NCBI GenBank assembly: GCA_000231825.2
Contig: JH720299.1
Location: forward strand, 1,869,848-1,933,847
Length of the DNA: 64,000 bases
Direction of reading: 5' to 3'
Source: Tetrahymena elliotti 4EA
Lineage: Eukaryota > Ciliophora > Oligohymenophorea > Hymenostomatida > Tetrahymenidae
In this document: positions 1 to 12,318 of the stretch, piece after piece
Layout: the number at the start of each line of letters is the position of its first letter
Numbering within the stretch: the first letter of the stretch is position 1
Notes under the pieces: generated by a model
What the model was told of the DNA's origin: nothing
Databases searched by the model: none
What the model saw: the letters and a program-made list of their open reading frames with translations, nothing else
Made by a program: the position numbers and the translations under genes

Positions 1-1535
1 ATAAAAGTGAGCCTGTTTCTAAAATGAGTGAACTGCTTAGAAATGTGAAGCAATAAGAGCATAGAGATCCTTAAATTGATGAAGATGAAATTAAATGTGT
101 AAAAGAACCTATTCCTTTTGGTAATCCTTTCAAAATGATAGTTAGAATAAAAAATTCAAGACTTCCAAACTAGCAAAATGATCTTATTTCTTCAGAAGAA
201 AGTTACCTTAATACAAACATTCACTAAGGAAATAAATTTAATTAAAATTTACTCACAAATCGTCTTCCAAAACTAAAAAAGTTAAAAAATTAATTCAATC
301 AAATAAATCCTTAGTCAAATTCCCCAGGTCAGATCTCACAAGATTCAACACAATTAGAGTAGCAAGAAAGTGTAGACTCCGATTAAAGGTTAGAAGGAGA
401 GATAAAAAAGAAAATAAAGTAAAATGAAGATAATTCAATTTAATTAAAATCTGATTAAACTACTGAGGAGAATTAGATATATATTGTTGATAAACTTGAT
501 GATGATCAATAATAAAATGATTCAGAACCTATCATTTATGATCCTTCCTGTATGAATACAGAATATGAAAATCAAACATAACTTGAAAATGATGAACCTG
601 ATGACATGTATTCTCCTTACTCAGTTGATGACAGCAAGGGCATCTCAAATAATAATTAAAATAGAATAACAAAAAATACCTAGAAGATTGATGAAGAAAG
701 CGAAGAATATAATCCAGAGACAACATATATTTCAACAAATTCAAATTCAAACAATAATAACTTAAATTAAGATTCTTAAGAATATGATAATAATATGGAT
801 AAAAAATATGATTTATCATAATCTAATAAAAGTTAAAAATAAGAAAATTTGTAATAGCAAACATTTAATATAATTGATAAAGATAAAAATTTAGAATATA
901 CTTCAGACAGAATTTTAGAATTTTACAATCAAAGTAAAATATAAAGTCCATCAAATTAAACTTACGAAATAAACAGTAGTTATGAGCCAAATATTTAAAA
1001 TAAAAAATAAAATCTTGATACAGATGAATATGTTTAGCCTAGTGTTGAAGATTGGGATAATCAGTAAGGATACAATCCAGATAATGATTTAGATGAAAAA
1101 TAAAATAAATTTGATGAAGAAATTATTTAGAAAAAGCCAGTAAAAGTAGTAAAATAATAGATAAAGAATTACATTCATAACGATTTAGTTTATGATGTCA
1201 GAGAAGCTTTTAAAAATAAAAATCTTAATAACAATGATTCAGGAGAAGAAGAATATGATCCTTCTTTAGTTAATTAAAATATGAATGAATACCCTTAATA
1301 ATTCACAAAAATTGAATTTTCTACCAAGTATTTACTTTCTCCATACAGAGAATCTCATTAATTTTTATTATAAAACAAAAACTTCTTTGATAATTTGTTG
1401 ATTATTCAAAAATGCCAAAAAAGAGATGAGTTAAAAACCTATGTTACAAGATAAATGAAAGAGATCACTGAAGAAAAATTCAAGTCTGTGTTTAAACAAA
1501 GAGTCTCTGAAATTGTTTATTAAGAAAAAAAGTGA
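1..1535 (+). CDS. 3' end of a Q/N/D/E-rich low-complexity protein (5' truncated)
   Basis: The codon frame starting at base 3 is open, with no TGA, for about 510 codons and ends at TGA 1533-1535. The start lies before the window. The product is very rich in Asp, Glu, Asn, Ser and Gln, with acidic stretches near 480-630 and 1230-1265. The last 40 residues are basic and may be helical (near 1440-1530). I see no transmembrane segment or catalytic motif in the visible part. The composition is typical of disordered tails of large ciliate proteins, so any defining domain is probably upstream. Function unknown. The reading frame is certain and the identity is not. Confidence 0.8.
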
Positions 1536-2014
1536 AAAAATTATATTAATTAATTCTCATTATAGAAATTTAAAATTTTAATTAACTGAATTAAAAATAC
1601 AACAGTTATAAAATTAAATGTTAAACATGAAAATATTTTTTTAATGGACCATTATTGTAAATATTTATTTTATTATTTTTTTCTTAAATAATATTACCAA
1701 ATTATGTATTCATATTTCCCTAAAAAAGTAAGGTTATTAAATAAATCTTTTTTTATTCATAATAATAGCTTAAAATCTCTGAATTATTATTAAAAAAGCA
1801 CAACAACAAAATTTTGTGAGGCATAAAATTTTAGATAATTATTTTTTTTAATTCTGTGTTTACTGTAATTTATTTTACTAAATCACTTACTTAATATCTT
1901 TAATTAAAGTAAGCTATTTATTTTGATCATATCAGAAATTCTCATCAAGTTTTTATAATTAAAAGTAAGTTTTAGAGAAGATATAATATATAACAATAAT
2001 ATCATATAAAAATA
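1536..2014. other. Intergenic spacer
   Basis: This is A/T-rich DNA between two genes that both run rightward, so it holds the 3' flank of the first and the promoter side of the second. The frame of the downstream gene has a TGA near 1817 and no ATG before 2015. No RNA gene or repeat is seen. Confidence 0.6.
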
Positions 2015-3238
2015 ATGATATTTCATAAAAAATTTCTAACTGCTTACTTTATTTTTTAAGTTTACAGCTTGGAAATAGCATTAAAAATCTTGCTTGAAGA
2101 AAGCTCTTATTGGAATTAGTTTGTAATAGTAGTATAGCTATTAAGATAAGTATTTTAGCTCTTTTCGAATATTAAAAATTTTTTTGGTCATTAAATTGAA
2201 GATTTCTTTCTGCTTTCAAATGTGAATGTCAGCTTAGATTTTGTTTTTATATATTTTCTGCCAAAATAGAAGATGGAATCTAAATTAATAATTCTATACT
2301 TAGAAATCATATTTATTAGGATTAGAAGTATTTTAATAAAGCATGTCAATTTAAAATACTCTTAAACTAAATTGTTGAGAAAATTTATAGCAATAGAAAT
2401 CATTTAAACATTATGCGATCTAATCATAGCAGAAATTATCATTAAGTATTTTTTTGGAGTTATTCATTATGAGAGTCTCCCAAATATTTTTGTTTTGTTT
2501 TTGATGATTAACACTCCATAAGAATCAGATATTAAATTGATAGAAAACAATTATACCTTCTTTAAAATTGCATTTCATTTGCTTTTTCTAAACATGTTCT
2601 TTGAATTAGAAGCTATTCAATACAAATTATTTACAGTCTACTTTATATTAAAAGTAATTTAAGCTTCTTATGTATAAAGAAAAGAAATTAAACATGTCCT
2701 AAACTTCAAAAGTTATTCATCCTATTTAAAAGAGCTAAATTCTATTTTAGAATAAGAGAACTAAAAACTAAATATATTCAAAATTGATTTTATTGTTTAC
2801 AATTTTTAAGATAACCCAAATTAAGGTATTTATTAAGAATAAGTAAGAGCTTTAAAAAACTTATCATATGCTTAATATCATTACAAGAGTTTTGGTTTTA
2901 TGATTAACTTAGTCAATAAATCTTTATTACAAGATATAGATAAAGTAATTGGAATTATGTCTAAAAATACTATTATGTAATATTTAGCTGAATCTGAATT
3001 TCTTTTGCAACAAGATAATTAACCTTGGATTTATAATTATAATTTTGATGATAATGAACTGTTATAAATAGCTATCTATAGAAGCCTCAATTAACCATTT
3101 GGCTAACCTTTTACTTATAAAAAAAAGAAACTGATAAATAACAATTATTTATTAATGATTTTAGCTTTTCAAAAAAATATTTAAGAATACATAACATTCT
3201 CTCCTGAGCAAACCTTATATGATTTATATAGTTTATGA
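2015..3238 (+). CDS. Predicted multipass membrane protein, unknown function (407 aa)
   Basis: A single uninterrupted frame runs from ATG 2015 to TGA 3236-3238, and the first in-frame TGA upstream is near 1817. The N-terminal 220 residues are strongly hydrophobic, with several Ile/Phe/Leu-rich segments (for example near 2115-2160, 2280-2335, 2400-2445, 2470-2510 and 2560-2660) that could form five to seven membrane helices. The C-terminal 180 residues are more polar. The protein ends in a conserved-looking tail, FSPEQTLYDLYSL. I do not recognise a family. It could be a ciliate-restricted integral membrane protein. No intron is needed to read it. Confidence 0.72.
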
Positions 3239-3597
3239 AGGTTTAAACTTAAGTATGCTTAATAAAAATTATTTTTGTTTGTATTCATATTTTTAGTTTT
3301 AAATTCATTTAAAAGTAAAAATCAAAATGAAAACCTAACTTTCATAACTCTTTACTTTAAAATACATCATAAACATTTTTTATTTATTATTTAATATAAA
3401 TTTTGAAAAAGAATTCAACTTTTGTTCAAATAAATTTTTATATTTAATAAAGCATAATATTTTCCTGATAAAAAATATGACAGTAAATTTATTTAATTTA
3501 AATTTCAAGAAATACAATAAATAATATATAAGTATTAATTGAGATTAAATAAATAATTTAATTGTTAAAATTATTTCTTTATTTTTTTTCTTTTGGC
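3239..3597. other. Spacer between converging genes
   Basis: It lies between the TGA of the membrane-protein gene and the TGA of the OGG1 gene, so it carries both 3' ends. It is A/T-rich, with no open frame of interest and no clear hairpin. Confidence 0.6.
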
Positions 3598-4764
3598 TCA
3601 TTTTTTTTGTGATCTTGTGTTTCTTTTTTGGTTAATCTTCTCAGTAGATTCTTATTTGTTTTCAATATTTTTATTGCTTTATTAATCTTCTTCATTTTCT
3701 TGCTCTTTTTCTTCTTGTAATTTAGATGATTTTGTTTTTTTTACAGAAGAGTTTTCATTTGAATTGATTTCTGCTTGAAATGAAACTAACTCTGCAGCAA
3801 ATATTGCTTGATGAGCCCAACCTGCATAATCACCATAAAGATCTTTAAAAAATTTTTCTATTTCTGAATATTGATCTTTAGTCATTTTTTTATCTTTATT
3901 TTTGTTCTTTTTATAAACTCTATTATAAATTTAAAAGACATGCGTATCTACGGGTATTAAATCTTTTGCATCTAAGCTAAAAAGTGATATACAATCGGCA
4001 ACTTTATTTCCTATTCCCTTGAATTCAAGCAATGCCTCTCTTTTTTCATGAGATTCCTTTAGTAATCGCAACTTATGCAAGTATTCTTCACCTCCTTTCT
4101 CCTCAAGTAATTATACAGCAGATACTATGTAGTTAGCTCTATACCCCAATCCCAAATCTCTTAAATTCTACTCTGAAGCTTTTCTTAGTGAGCTCACTGT
4201 AGGAAAACTATAATAAATTTCTTCATTACCATCTTACATTTTCTCTCTATAAATTTCTTCACCATAGTTTTACCTCAAACTCTTTAAAATTTTAGTAATT
4301 CTGGGTATGTTGTTATTCTAAGAGCATATAAAGCTTATCATACATTCAAAAGGAAATTATCTCAAAATACGAACTCCTTTTATCTATTCTTTAACTTTAG
4401 CATAATAGCTATCTTTTTGTGACCATTCTTCTGTTAACTTTACTAAATCTACATTTAATTGTAAGTAATCATTAATAATTTCTTCTATCTTCTAATTCTC
4501 AGGTATTTCTTTGTACATTACTTCATTGTTTTCATTCACCTTTGAATTAGTATATTATTTATTGAAATATACTTAATATCAATTTAAACTTCATTTTACC
4601 TTAAAGTCAACAACGCTATTGCCTAATATACCTCTAAACTCTTTATTGTGGCTAGAGTCTTTATTTATCCAATTAAATGCCTATCCATTAACCAATGTAT
4701 TTTTTAAATTGAATTCAATTTATGTAATTGGTTTTTTAGTTAAAGGGTTTATTAAAGATTTCAT
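3598..4764 (-). CDS. OGG1: 8-oxoguanine DNA glycosylase/AP lyase (OGG1)
   Basis: OGG1 excises 8-oxoguanine opposite cytosine and nicks the abasic site, in base-excision repair in the nucleus and/or mitochondrion. There are two exons, 4600-4764 and 3598-4539, with a 60-bp GT...AG intron at 4540-4599 that is needed because the frame otherwise meets TGA. The 368-residue product has the family landmarks: the N-terminal fold (NGQAFNW), the SQNNN segment, GLGYRANYI, the helix-hairpin-helix FKGIGNKVADC with Lys234 as predicted nucleophile, PVDTH with Asp253, and GDYAGWAHQ near the C-terminus. A basic, Lys/Gln-rich tail of about 50 residues follows the catalytic domain and could carry localisation information. 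It reads only if TAA and TAG are Gln. Both key residues are present, so it is probably active. Confidence 0.96.
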
Positions 4765-5128
4765 TATGTTGCTAGCTTAAAAAAACAAAAATATAGTATT
4801 TAATATCTAAAAACTAAATATAAAAATTTGTGATTTTACAGCAAATAAATCAAAACAACAAATTTCTCACGACTTCTACTTTACAAATCTAAAAATATGA
4901 AAAAGCTAACTTAGGTATTGATTTGCAAATATTTAAATTATTTTTTAATCACAAATTACTTTAAATACTATCTAATTCATGCATATAAAATTATTAAAAA
5001 TAAATGGGGTTTCTACAAAAATAATTCTAAGATTTTTAAGATGTATCTAATTTTTATAAAGTTCACAAAATAAAGATTTAGGTTATATAATTAATAATTT
5101 GAATTTTTTAAATAATTCAATCATTCAT
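4765..5128. other. Spacer upstream of OGG1
   Basis: A/T-rich DNA between two minus-strand genes, so it holds the OGG1 promoter side and the 3' flank of the LRR gene. A short ATTC repeat sits next to the LRR stop codon at 5119-5135. No other element is seen. Confidence 0.6.
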
Positions 5129-6562
5129 TCATTCAGCTAAATCAAAAAAGCAAAGAGATGGATTTGTTATTAAAGATGGAGAGACTAATTTTGAGTATAC
5201 AATTAATTTGAGCATATTTATACTTCTTTGTATGATATAATTTTCAAAATGATCACTTAGTTTAAAATCTGTTTGAAAGAAGCTGATTTCAGTTTGTAAA
5301 GCTAATCTTTTTTCTATCATAGGTGTAAGAAAGCAAGGTTCTCTTATGTGTTTCATAAAAAATTTCAATCCTAAACTGATTAAATTAGGACAAAATGATA
5401 TATTTAATGCTAAAGATTTGAACTGTTCGTCAGTTAAATATTTTTCAGCATGGCAAGAAAACAATTCAAAAGAAACTAAATTTTGTAATTATGAGATACA
5501 CATTAGATTAAAGTATATTTTTTCTATGCTTTTATCATGATAAGCTATACATCCAGAATTATTTATGCTTAGAAGAATGTTATCAATTTTTCCAAAACTT
5601 TTAAATTCTCCCAAAAAATATGTTGATAAATGAACAGAACAACCTTTAGGTAGATATTTAATTCTATTAAGATAGTCTACTTTTTCTTCTTCTTCAATTG
5701 ATTTAGTTATTTTGAAATGTTTTAAATTTTATAAGTATGAAAAATCTTAATATTAGATATTTTCACTTAATTAATCAGTAATTTTCAAAGTTTCTAATTC
5801 TACTAATTATTTTAATTTAACAAAATTAAGATTTGGTATTGTTAAACTCTTTAGATTCTCTATTTTTTCAAATAAATTTCGAGAGTATTATGGAAATTCT
5901 GTTTAGTTTTATCTGTATATACAGCGTTAATCAATTTCAAGATGAGTAATTGATCTAAATGATTGCATATAGTAGTTGACAGCATCTTATTCACCTTTTA
6001 TTTTCAAATGTTTAATAAGTTGCGGATAAATAAGGTCATTTATTTCTGGAAATTATTCATTGTCATCAAAATTTAAAAAAAGGTATTTAAGACTTTTCAT
6101 CTAAAGAATTATTTAAAGTAGGCTTTTATGAAATTCTTTATTTTTTGAAGAAATTCTAAAAAAATCGAGTTCGAATTTTTCTAACTTCTACACTTCAATG
6201 CTTTTTAGGAGAGGTATTGCAAGTTCAACAGATTATAAATTATTAATGTCTAAAGTTAAATGGGTTATTTTATTTTTGACAGAGTTTACAAATTCAAATA
6301 AGTTTTGATCATTTTTATCTAAATCTATTATCAATCCTAATTTTTCGACTTATGAAATGAGAGGAACTAATTTTTTTACTTTTTCTCCTAAAGATTTTTG
6401 TTTAGTTTAAGCATTTTCAATTATCCTGTCAAAGGAGAGAGTCAACCTTCTAATTTATACAAGCTTCGAATTAAGGAGCTTTATGCTAGATTCAATATCA
6501 GAACAGTCAGCATTCAAATTATAATGCCCTTAGGAAATGTAAACTAATCTTTATTTTTTCAT
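5129..6562 (-). CDS. Leucine-rich-repeat-type protein (477 aa)
   Basis: One exon runs from ATG 6560-6562 to TGA 5129-5131. Irregular leucine-rich repeats of about 25-30 residues cover most of the length, for example LTLDINNLQSVELAIPLLKS, LKSLTIPNLNFVKLKQ and LKYLFLNF. The spacing resembles the ribonuclease-inhibitor-like LRRs that are greatly expanded in Tetrahymena. The N-terminus (GHYNLNADCSDIESSIKLL) and the cysteine-containing C-terminus (SCHAEKYLTDEQFKSL) are not repeats. No kinase or membrane domain is visible. LRRs of this kind usually mediate protein-protein contacts, and no partner can be named. The frame is secure and the family call is moderate. Confidence 0.82.
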
Positions 6563-7535
6563 TTATATTTAATTTTTTTTTTGTTTGTGATTATATATTT
6601 CTGATTATTTTTTGTGGAGATATTTAAAGAGGAAAAAATTTGACTGGTATATGATTATTAATATTAAAAAAATGTGAAATGAGAGGGAAGTAGTATTGTT
6701 ATAGGTAAATTTTTATAAATTGATCATTATAAAATAAAAAGATGCTATTAACACATATTATATAAATGTTTGAAAATTCAATCAAATAATTTGAGTGATT
6801 TACCATAGAATACTTCTTTAATCATTAATTTGGTTTTTCGAGATATTTATAGATTGATTATTTGTTGTTTGAATTACAATTATTTCATGAAAATGTTTAC
6901 ATTATTACAATAATTTTATTTTTTTTCTAGATCTATTCATTAATTGATCAGTTCTTCTCTAGCGATCTAACTGAGAACTTTTTTATCAACGTATGCTTGC
7001 GTTTGCTTGATTTAGGGCTTCTTTCCTAGGAAATATGAACTAGTTTGAATTAAACTAACTTTGCATATTTGTTTAAAAGCAAAGAATAGAAACAACAGTA
7101 ACTACTCATTTGGAGAAGAATTGATAATTAATTTGTTAATAATTTGTAATGTTTTTTTGTTTGTTTTTTTGTTATTAAAATTTAGTTAGATATATGGCGG
7201 CTTTTTATTATTCATCGAGATATTATAGTACTATTGAATGATTATTTAATTGAATTAATATGTGCATTTTCATTCATTTTAATTTTATATTTTGAATGTT
7301 TTATTTTAGATTATTGTTATAATTAATAAATATATAAAATAAATTTATGTGTTTGTTTATTTTTGTATGTGTGTGTGTGTGGATTTTCATAATAAGCTAA
7401 AAAGCTCACAAAACTTGTTTGCTAAGCTTAAAATGAAATTAGCTCTATATTTTTCAAAGAAATTAATATAAGTAAGTCTGCTCACTTAAAAATAATTGAA
7501 TCTTTTGAAAAACAAAGAGGTTGTCACTTTTCATT
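6563..7535. other. Spacer downstream of eIF4G
   Basis: About 1 kb of A/T-rich sequence holding the LRR gene promoter side and the eIF4G 3' flank. It contains a short TG dinucleotide run (7368-7381). No gene is seen on either strand. Confidence 0.6.
7368..7381. repeat. TG dinucleotide microsatellite
   Basis: Seven tandem TG units lie in the spacer between the LRR and eIF4G genes. Confidence 0.85.
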
Positions 7536-10500
7536 TCACTTAGAGTTGTCTTTAACCCAATCTTCATATTGATCATCTTTTCCTTTAAGGACGGGGTCAA
7601 TTTAAGTTTAAATGAATTCTTGGACATTGAAATTTTCCTATTAATTAAAAATTCAGTTTAATATGTAGTGTTATGTGAAATCTATTTGAAAAATTATTTT
7701 CTATATTTTTAAAAAGGAATTGAAAATGAATGGAATTTATGATTGGTTTTTTTGGGGTTAGCTATTTCTAATAAAATAATAATGAATAATTTTTACTTGT
7801 TTTTTAAGAACCTTGATACAATCAGCAAAGAATGACTTATAAACATAATTGAGTTCTTCTTAGTCATATTCATCATAATCAGGTTTGTAAACGATTTTTA
7901 ATTAGTTGAATTAAATTAAAGATTAGTTGTAATAGTGGATGAAGAGTTCAGAAAGGAATTCTAAGAAGAGAGGGAAATCAGAGCTTTCGTCTTTGCTCTT
8001 GTTAAGTCTTTCGTTGAAGGACTTGGCAAACTAGTCAGGAGTGATAATGGTTGATACTTCTTTAGCTACTTACATTCTTTCGTCCTTGTGGGCTTTGTTA
8101 CAGTCGTAGACAGTCTTGATCAAAATTTCTCCGAAAACAATAGGATCAACAACTTCGTCTTTTAATTTCTTTAAATCATTTATAGCATTAGCTACTCCAT
8201 AGTCCTCTTAAATTCTAACCTTAGCATCCAAGTAGCCCCAGAATTCTTTAGCTCTGGTGATACCAGACTTTTCATCTAATTTGCTATTAGCATGGTTGTT
8301 ATTGTTGTTGTTGTTTTTACTCTCTATAAATCAATATTAAATAATTAATGAGCAAATTAAATAAGTAATTTATAAAAAAAATATTTTACTCTTATCATAA
8401 TTATTATTATTATTATTCTTTTAGTAATTTCTTTCTTTGCCAGATGACTTCTACTTTTATTCATACTTTTAAAGTTCAAGTTGATTTTATTTTAACTCTT
8501 CTTCATGCTTCTTGTGTAAGTTTTAGAGACTTTGGGGACCTGTTTGGGTACTTAATCTTTCCTTCCAGTCTTCATTCTTACGTTCAAGCAAATTGGTAAT
8601 CAAAGAGTAGATTCTAGGGGAAATTTTTTTATTTTTCTTCAACCAATCAAAACTAATTTTAAATAATTTAAATTAATAAATGATTTTCATGAAACAATCT
8701 AAAAATTACATGGAGAAAAATTCTTCAAAAGTAAGAGTTTCAATATTTTCTAATACGTCACCTCCAACCTTTCTTTCTTCTATCACACTAATAATACTAT
8801 TAAGGATAGAGGGAGCTTTACTAGATTCAGGTTTTTTTTGACTGATCTCCTTGAATTTTTCTTCCATCTTTTAACCAGTTTATTCAAAGAGGGCAATGAG
8901 AGCTTCAAGATGATCTTCATAGTGAGCTTCTTCTACTTCTTCACTATCTCTTTGTTAGTCACTAACCTCACAGTAACCTTTAATGAATCTCTTTAAGAGT
9001 TCACTGCAGCAAATAGTTTAGATTTGGAAATTCATTGATTTATTCAAGAAAAGATTGCCAATAAACTTAACATTCAACATTTCTCTTTTCTTCTTGTCAG
9101 CAAAATATAAGTTTTTCTCTTCTTAGCTCTTCATATCAGCGAGTTGTTCTATTTAAGAAATTTAAAATTAATAAATACAATCTAAACTAAAAAATATTAA
9201 TTATTTACTTTGTTTGGCAAATGTCATTTTGTTGTTGAAAATATCTTTTTCACCATCGAATGTTTGTTAGATATTTGTGTAGAGATGATTCTTAAACATT
9301 TTTTGTTTTTCTTTGTCTTTTTCATCAGTGAATTTTTTGGAGGAATCAATCATATATTTGCACAAATCGGCATAAACTTGAGAGTAAGTTCTTTCGGTTC
9401 TAGCCTTTTCTATGATGCCTTCGACAACGTATTCACAAAGAGTATCATTAGTCATAGCCAATTCAAATAATTTCTTTTTGATGACTTCGAAGTTGGTGGG
9501 AGTTAAAATATTTAAATCTAATCTAATTTCACTAATTTGTTTCTTAAATTCATCTGTTCTCAATGTCTTGGCATGTTCAGTGAATACGGAAGCATTCTTC
9601 TTTAATTTCATCTTGAATGCGATGATATCATCATCTTCTTTTTGTCTTGAAATTTATGGTGTGTTGCTATTAACCTTGGTCAAGGCAGGTTAAGTGAATC
9701 TCTTGCTATCATTTCTGGAGATACCTTATTCAGGGAAAGTGTTGGGAACATTTGTACCTTGCTTGTTGTATTATGGTTTGTTATTATTGTAAGAGTTGCC
9801 ATTAACCTTGCTTGTCTAGTTTCTGTTATTATTTCCTAAAGTAAAAAAAAAAGTTATTAGATTTCATTTATAGTTTTAATATAGAAATAAATAAATCTTA
9901 ATTAAATTCAAAGAGATTGTCTCAAAAAGATAGTTAGTAAATTAATTAATTAATCTATTGATTAACACTTTGCTTTCAAAAAAATAAAGAAACGAGAGAA
10001 TTTTCTTCTTTGAAGATTCAAGAGATATTCTTGAAGTAGTAATTTTAATTTTTACTTTTATTCAATTTATACTCATTTTCTTTGGTAGTTATTAGATGGA
10101 AGTAAAAAAACTGGGTTAAAATGTATAATAGTTTTAATAAAATAATTTATCTTACTGCTAACATAATCTTTTTAGGAGCTCTACTCATACTTTCTATTTA
10201 AAAAGACGATGAGTCTCTTATCAAAAGTTTTTGATTCGTTGTTTTCAGCTTCAAAAGTTACATCCTTGTCTAAGAAGTAAGAGATAACTTCAAAATTAAT
10301 CACTGTCTTAGGTGGTTCAGAAGTTTTCTAAGGTTGTTCTACATGATTAACTTTTTCTTCAGTCTTCTATTCAGCAGCCTTGGAGTTTTAAAGTTCACCA
10401 GTAGGTTTATCTTTTAATTATAATTATTTCTTTTATTTTTGGGTATGATCTGCAGGCTTAATTGTTTCCTATTAAGGAATGATAGCACTTTCAGTAGGGA

Positions 10501-10609
10501 GTTGATGATTAGTGACAGGAACTTGCTATTCAACAGGTTTGAACTCCTTGTTATTTAACCTTAATGATTTTTTAATTTTAGGAGCAGTAGGGGGCTATTA
10601 TTCACTCAT
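7536..10609 (-). CDS. eIF4G: Translation initiation factor eIF4G-type MIF4G-domain protein (803 aa)
   Basis: This is the scaffold of the cap-binding complex in cytoplasmic translation initiation. Six exons keep one frame: 10156-10609, 9209-9835, 8710-9148, 8390-8652, 7797-8323 and 7536-7637. The introns are 320, 60, 57, 66 and 159 bp. The 57-bp intron (8653-8709) is a multiple of three and open, so it could also be read through. A Q/P/K-rich N-terminal region precedes a MIF4G domain at about residues 230-525, with LNILTPTNFEVIKKKLFELA, ARTERTYSQVYADLCKYM, NVKFIGNLFLNKSMNFQ, LEALIALFEQTG and PRIYSLITNLLERKNEDW in family order. The region after it resembles the helical C-terminal part (MA3-like), less certainly. 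Residues 129-136 (FDKRLIVF) resemble an eIF4E-binding motif with Phe for Tyr. Confidence 0.92.
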
Positions 10610-12318
10610 GGTTTCTGTATGTGATTATTTATAATATTATTATCAAGGTATACTGCTAACAAGCTTAAAATATTTTTCTCTATTAAAATTGTATAATATA
10701 TTGATTGAAAATATGGATGAAGTCTATCTATACTTAATTATTAAATATTTATCTTTCTTTTTTGTTAATTTATCCTAACTTTTAACTTTTTTAGCTTTTA
10801 AAAATTTATTAACAATTTGTTAATTAATTAAATAATTATCTTTTAGATTATCAAAAAAAAATAAATAAATAAAAACATAGACACTTAATTACATATATAA
10901 AAGCACTCTTCTAACTATATACATACATACATACATATACACATGCATACTTTGATTTCATTTCATTAATATCTTCAAAACCCAAAAAACAAATACAATA
11001 CAATTCAATTCAAACAAACAAAATAACATTTATGTTTTTAACTCTATGCAGGAGACAGACAATTCAACCAAATAAAAAACAAAATAAAGAAAAACAAAAA
11101 AACACATAACTTTTCATATATTTCTTCATTCATTCTTATGAAAATAGAAAAAAATAGGGAAAAACTACTTTGAAATCACAGATAGTTAGTTAACAAACAA
11201 TTAATTATTAGATAGATTGATATCTTTAAAAAATTAAGCTTGGCAAAATTAAAATTTTTTTAGGATAATAGATATTATTTTGTAAAAAGCTATATATTCA
11301 TACAAACACTTCCACTTTTTTCCTAATAGAAGAAAAATAATAATATAAAAATAAATAAATTTCTATTTATTTAGTTAGACTACTGACAAAACAAACAATT
11401 TAAACTAAATAATCTTATTATTTTCTTAAATAATTTTACATTGTAAGTTTTTTTCATAATGAATTTCAATTAATCTCTCAAGAATCAATGAAATTATATG
11501 TTTAGCTATTTATCTTTTTTCAAACTGTTTATCTCCTCTGTCTTTGAAGAGCTTTTCTCAAAAGATATTAATTTAAAAACAGTAAAATTATAATTGTATA
11601 CCAAACAATTCCTTCAGATTTTTGTTTTTTTGCAAATTTCTTTTTTTAAAGTTAAAAAAAACCCACTCATATATTTTAATAACCTATATTTTAGTCTTTA
11701 TTTGTTTTCCTTAAGATAATAATGTAGGCATTTTTTTATTTCCTCTCATATAAATAGTCATTTTATTTATATAAATTCAGCATCTCGTATTAACATTTAT
11801 TTGCATATCAATCTTTATCAACTTTAAACTAAAAATAGTAATTGAGACTCATTTTTTAGAAAAATATCTTTTATTTACCACAATCAAATAATATTTTATT
11901 TGTGATTTTATTTATTTCAAAACTTTTGTTAACAATCACTTAACAAAAACATGAATTATTAAAATTTATTACTTTATCTAGATATGACCAATAACTCCCT
12001 TCTTTTTTTAATTTGTATAAAAATAAATTAGTCTCTTTAAGAGTATTAGGAGTTCTTTTATTTGCTATTACAAAAGAAAAATATTTTTTTGAAAATTTAG
12101 ATCATTTTTATTTGTATTTGAAAAAATCATAATTTTATTAGAAAGTTAATGAGAGATATTAATAGAGTTATTTTTTTAAAAGTTTAAATAAATAATTTAA
12201 AATATTTTATGAAACCAACTTATAAATTCATTTTATTTGACAAACAAAATACATTTCATCTACTTTATATAAAAAAGAAGATATTTAATTGAATAATTTA
12301 TATTTTTTATAATAGATT
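10610..12318. other. Spacer upstream of eIF4G
   Basis: About 1.7 kb of A/T-rich sequence. The part near 10610-11100 is the eIF4G promoter/5' UTR side and contains an ATAC microsatellite. The rest is the GH25 3' flank. No ORF on either strand looks coding under the ciliate code. Confidence 0.6.
10917..10940. repeat. ATAC tetranucleotide microsatellite
   Basis: Tandem ATAC units, slightly interrupted at the right edge, lie about 300 bp upstream of the eIF4G start codon. Confidence 0.8.

Noticed and set aside
532..819. Minus-strand frame opposite the first gene
   Set aside because: It is the complement of the Asp/Asn/Gln-rich + strand frame, giving Tyr/His/Leu-rich nonsense. The + frame is open for 1.5 kb and ends in TGA.
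9210..9693. Open + strand frames opposite the eIF4G MIF4G exon
   Set aside because: They are antisense to a strongly conserved coding exon and encode Phe/Ser-rich peptide with no family resemblance.
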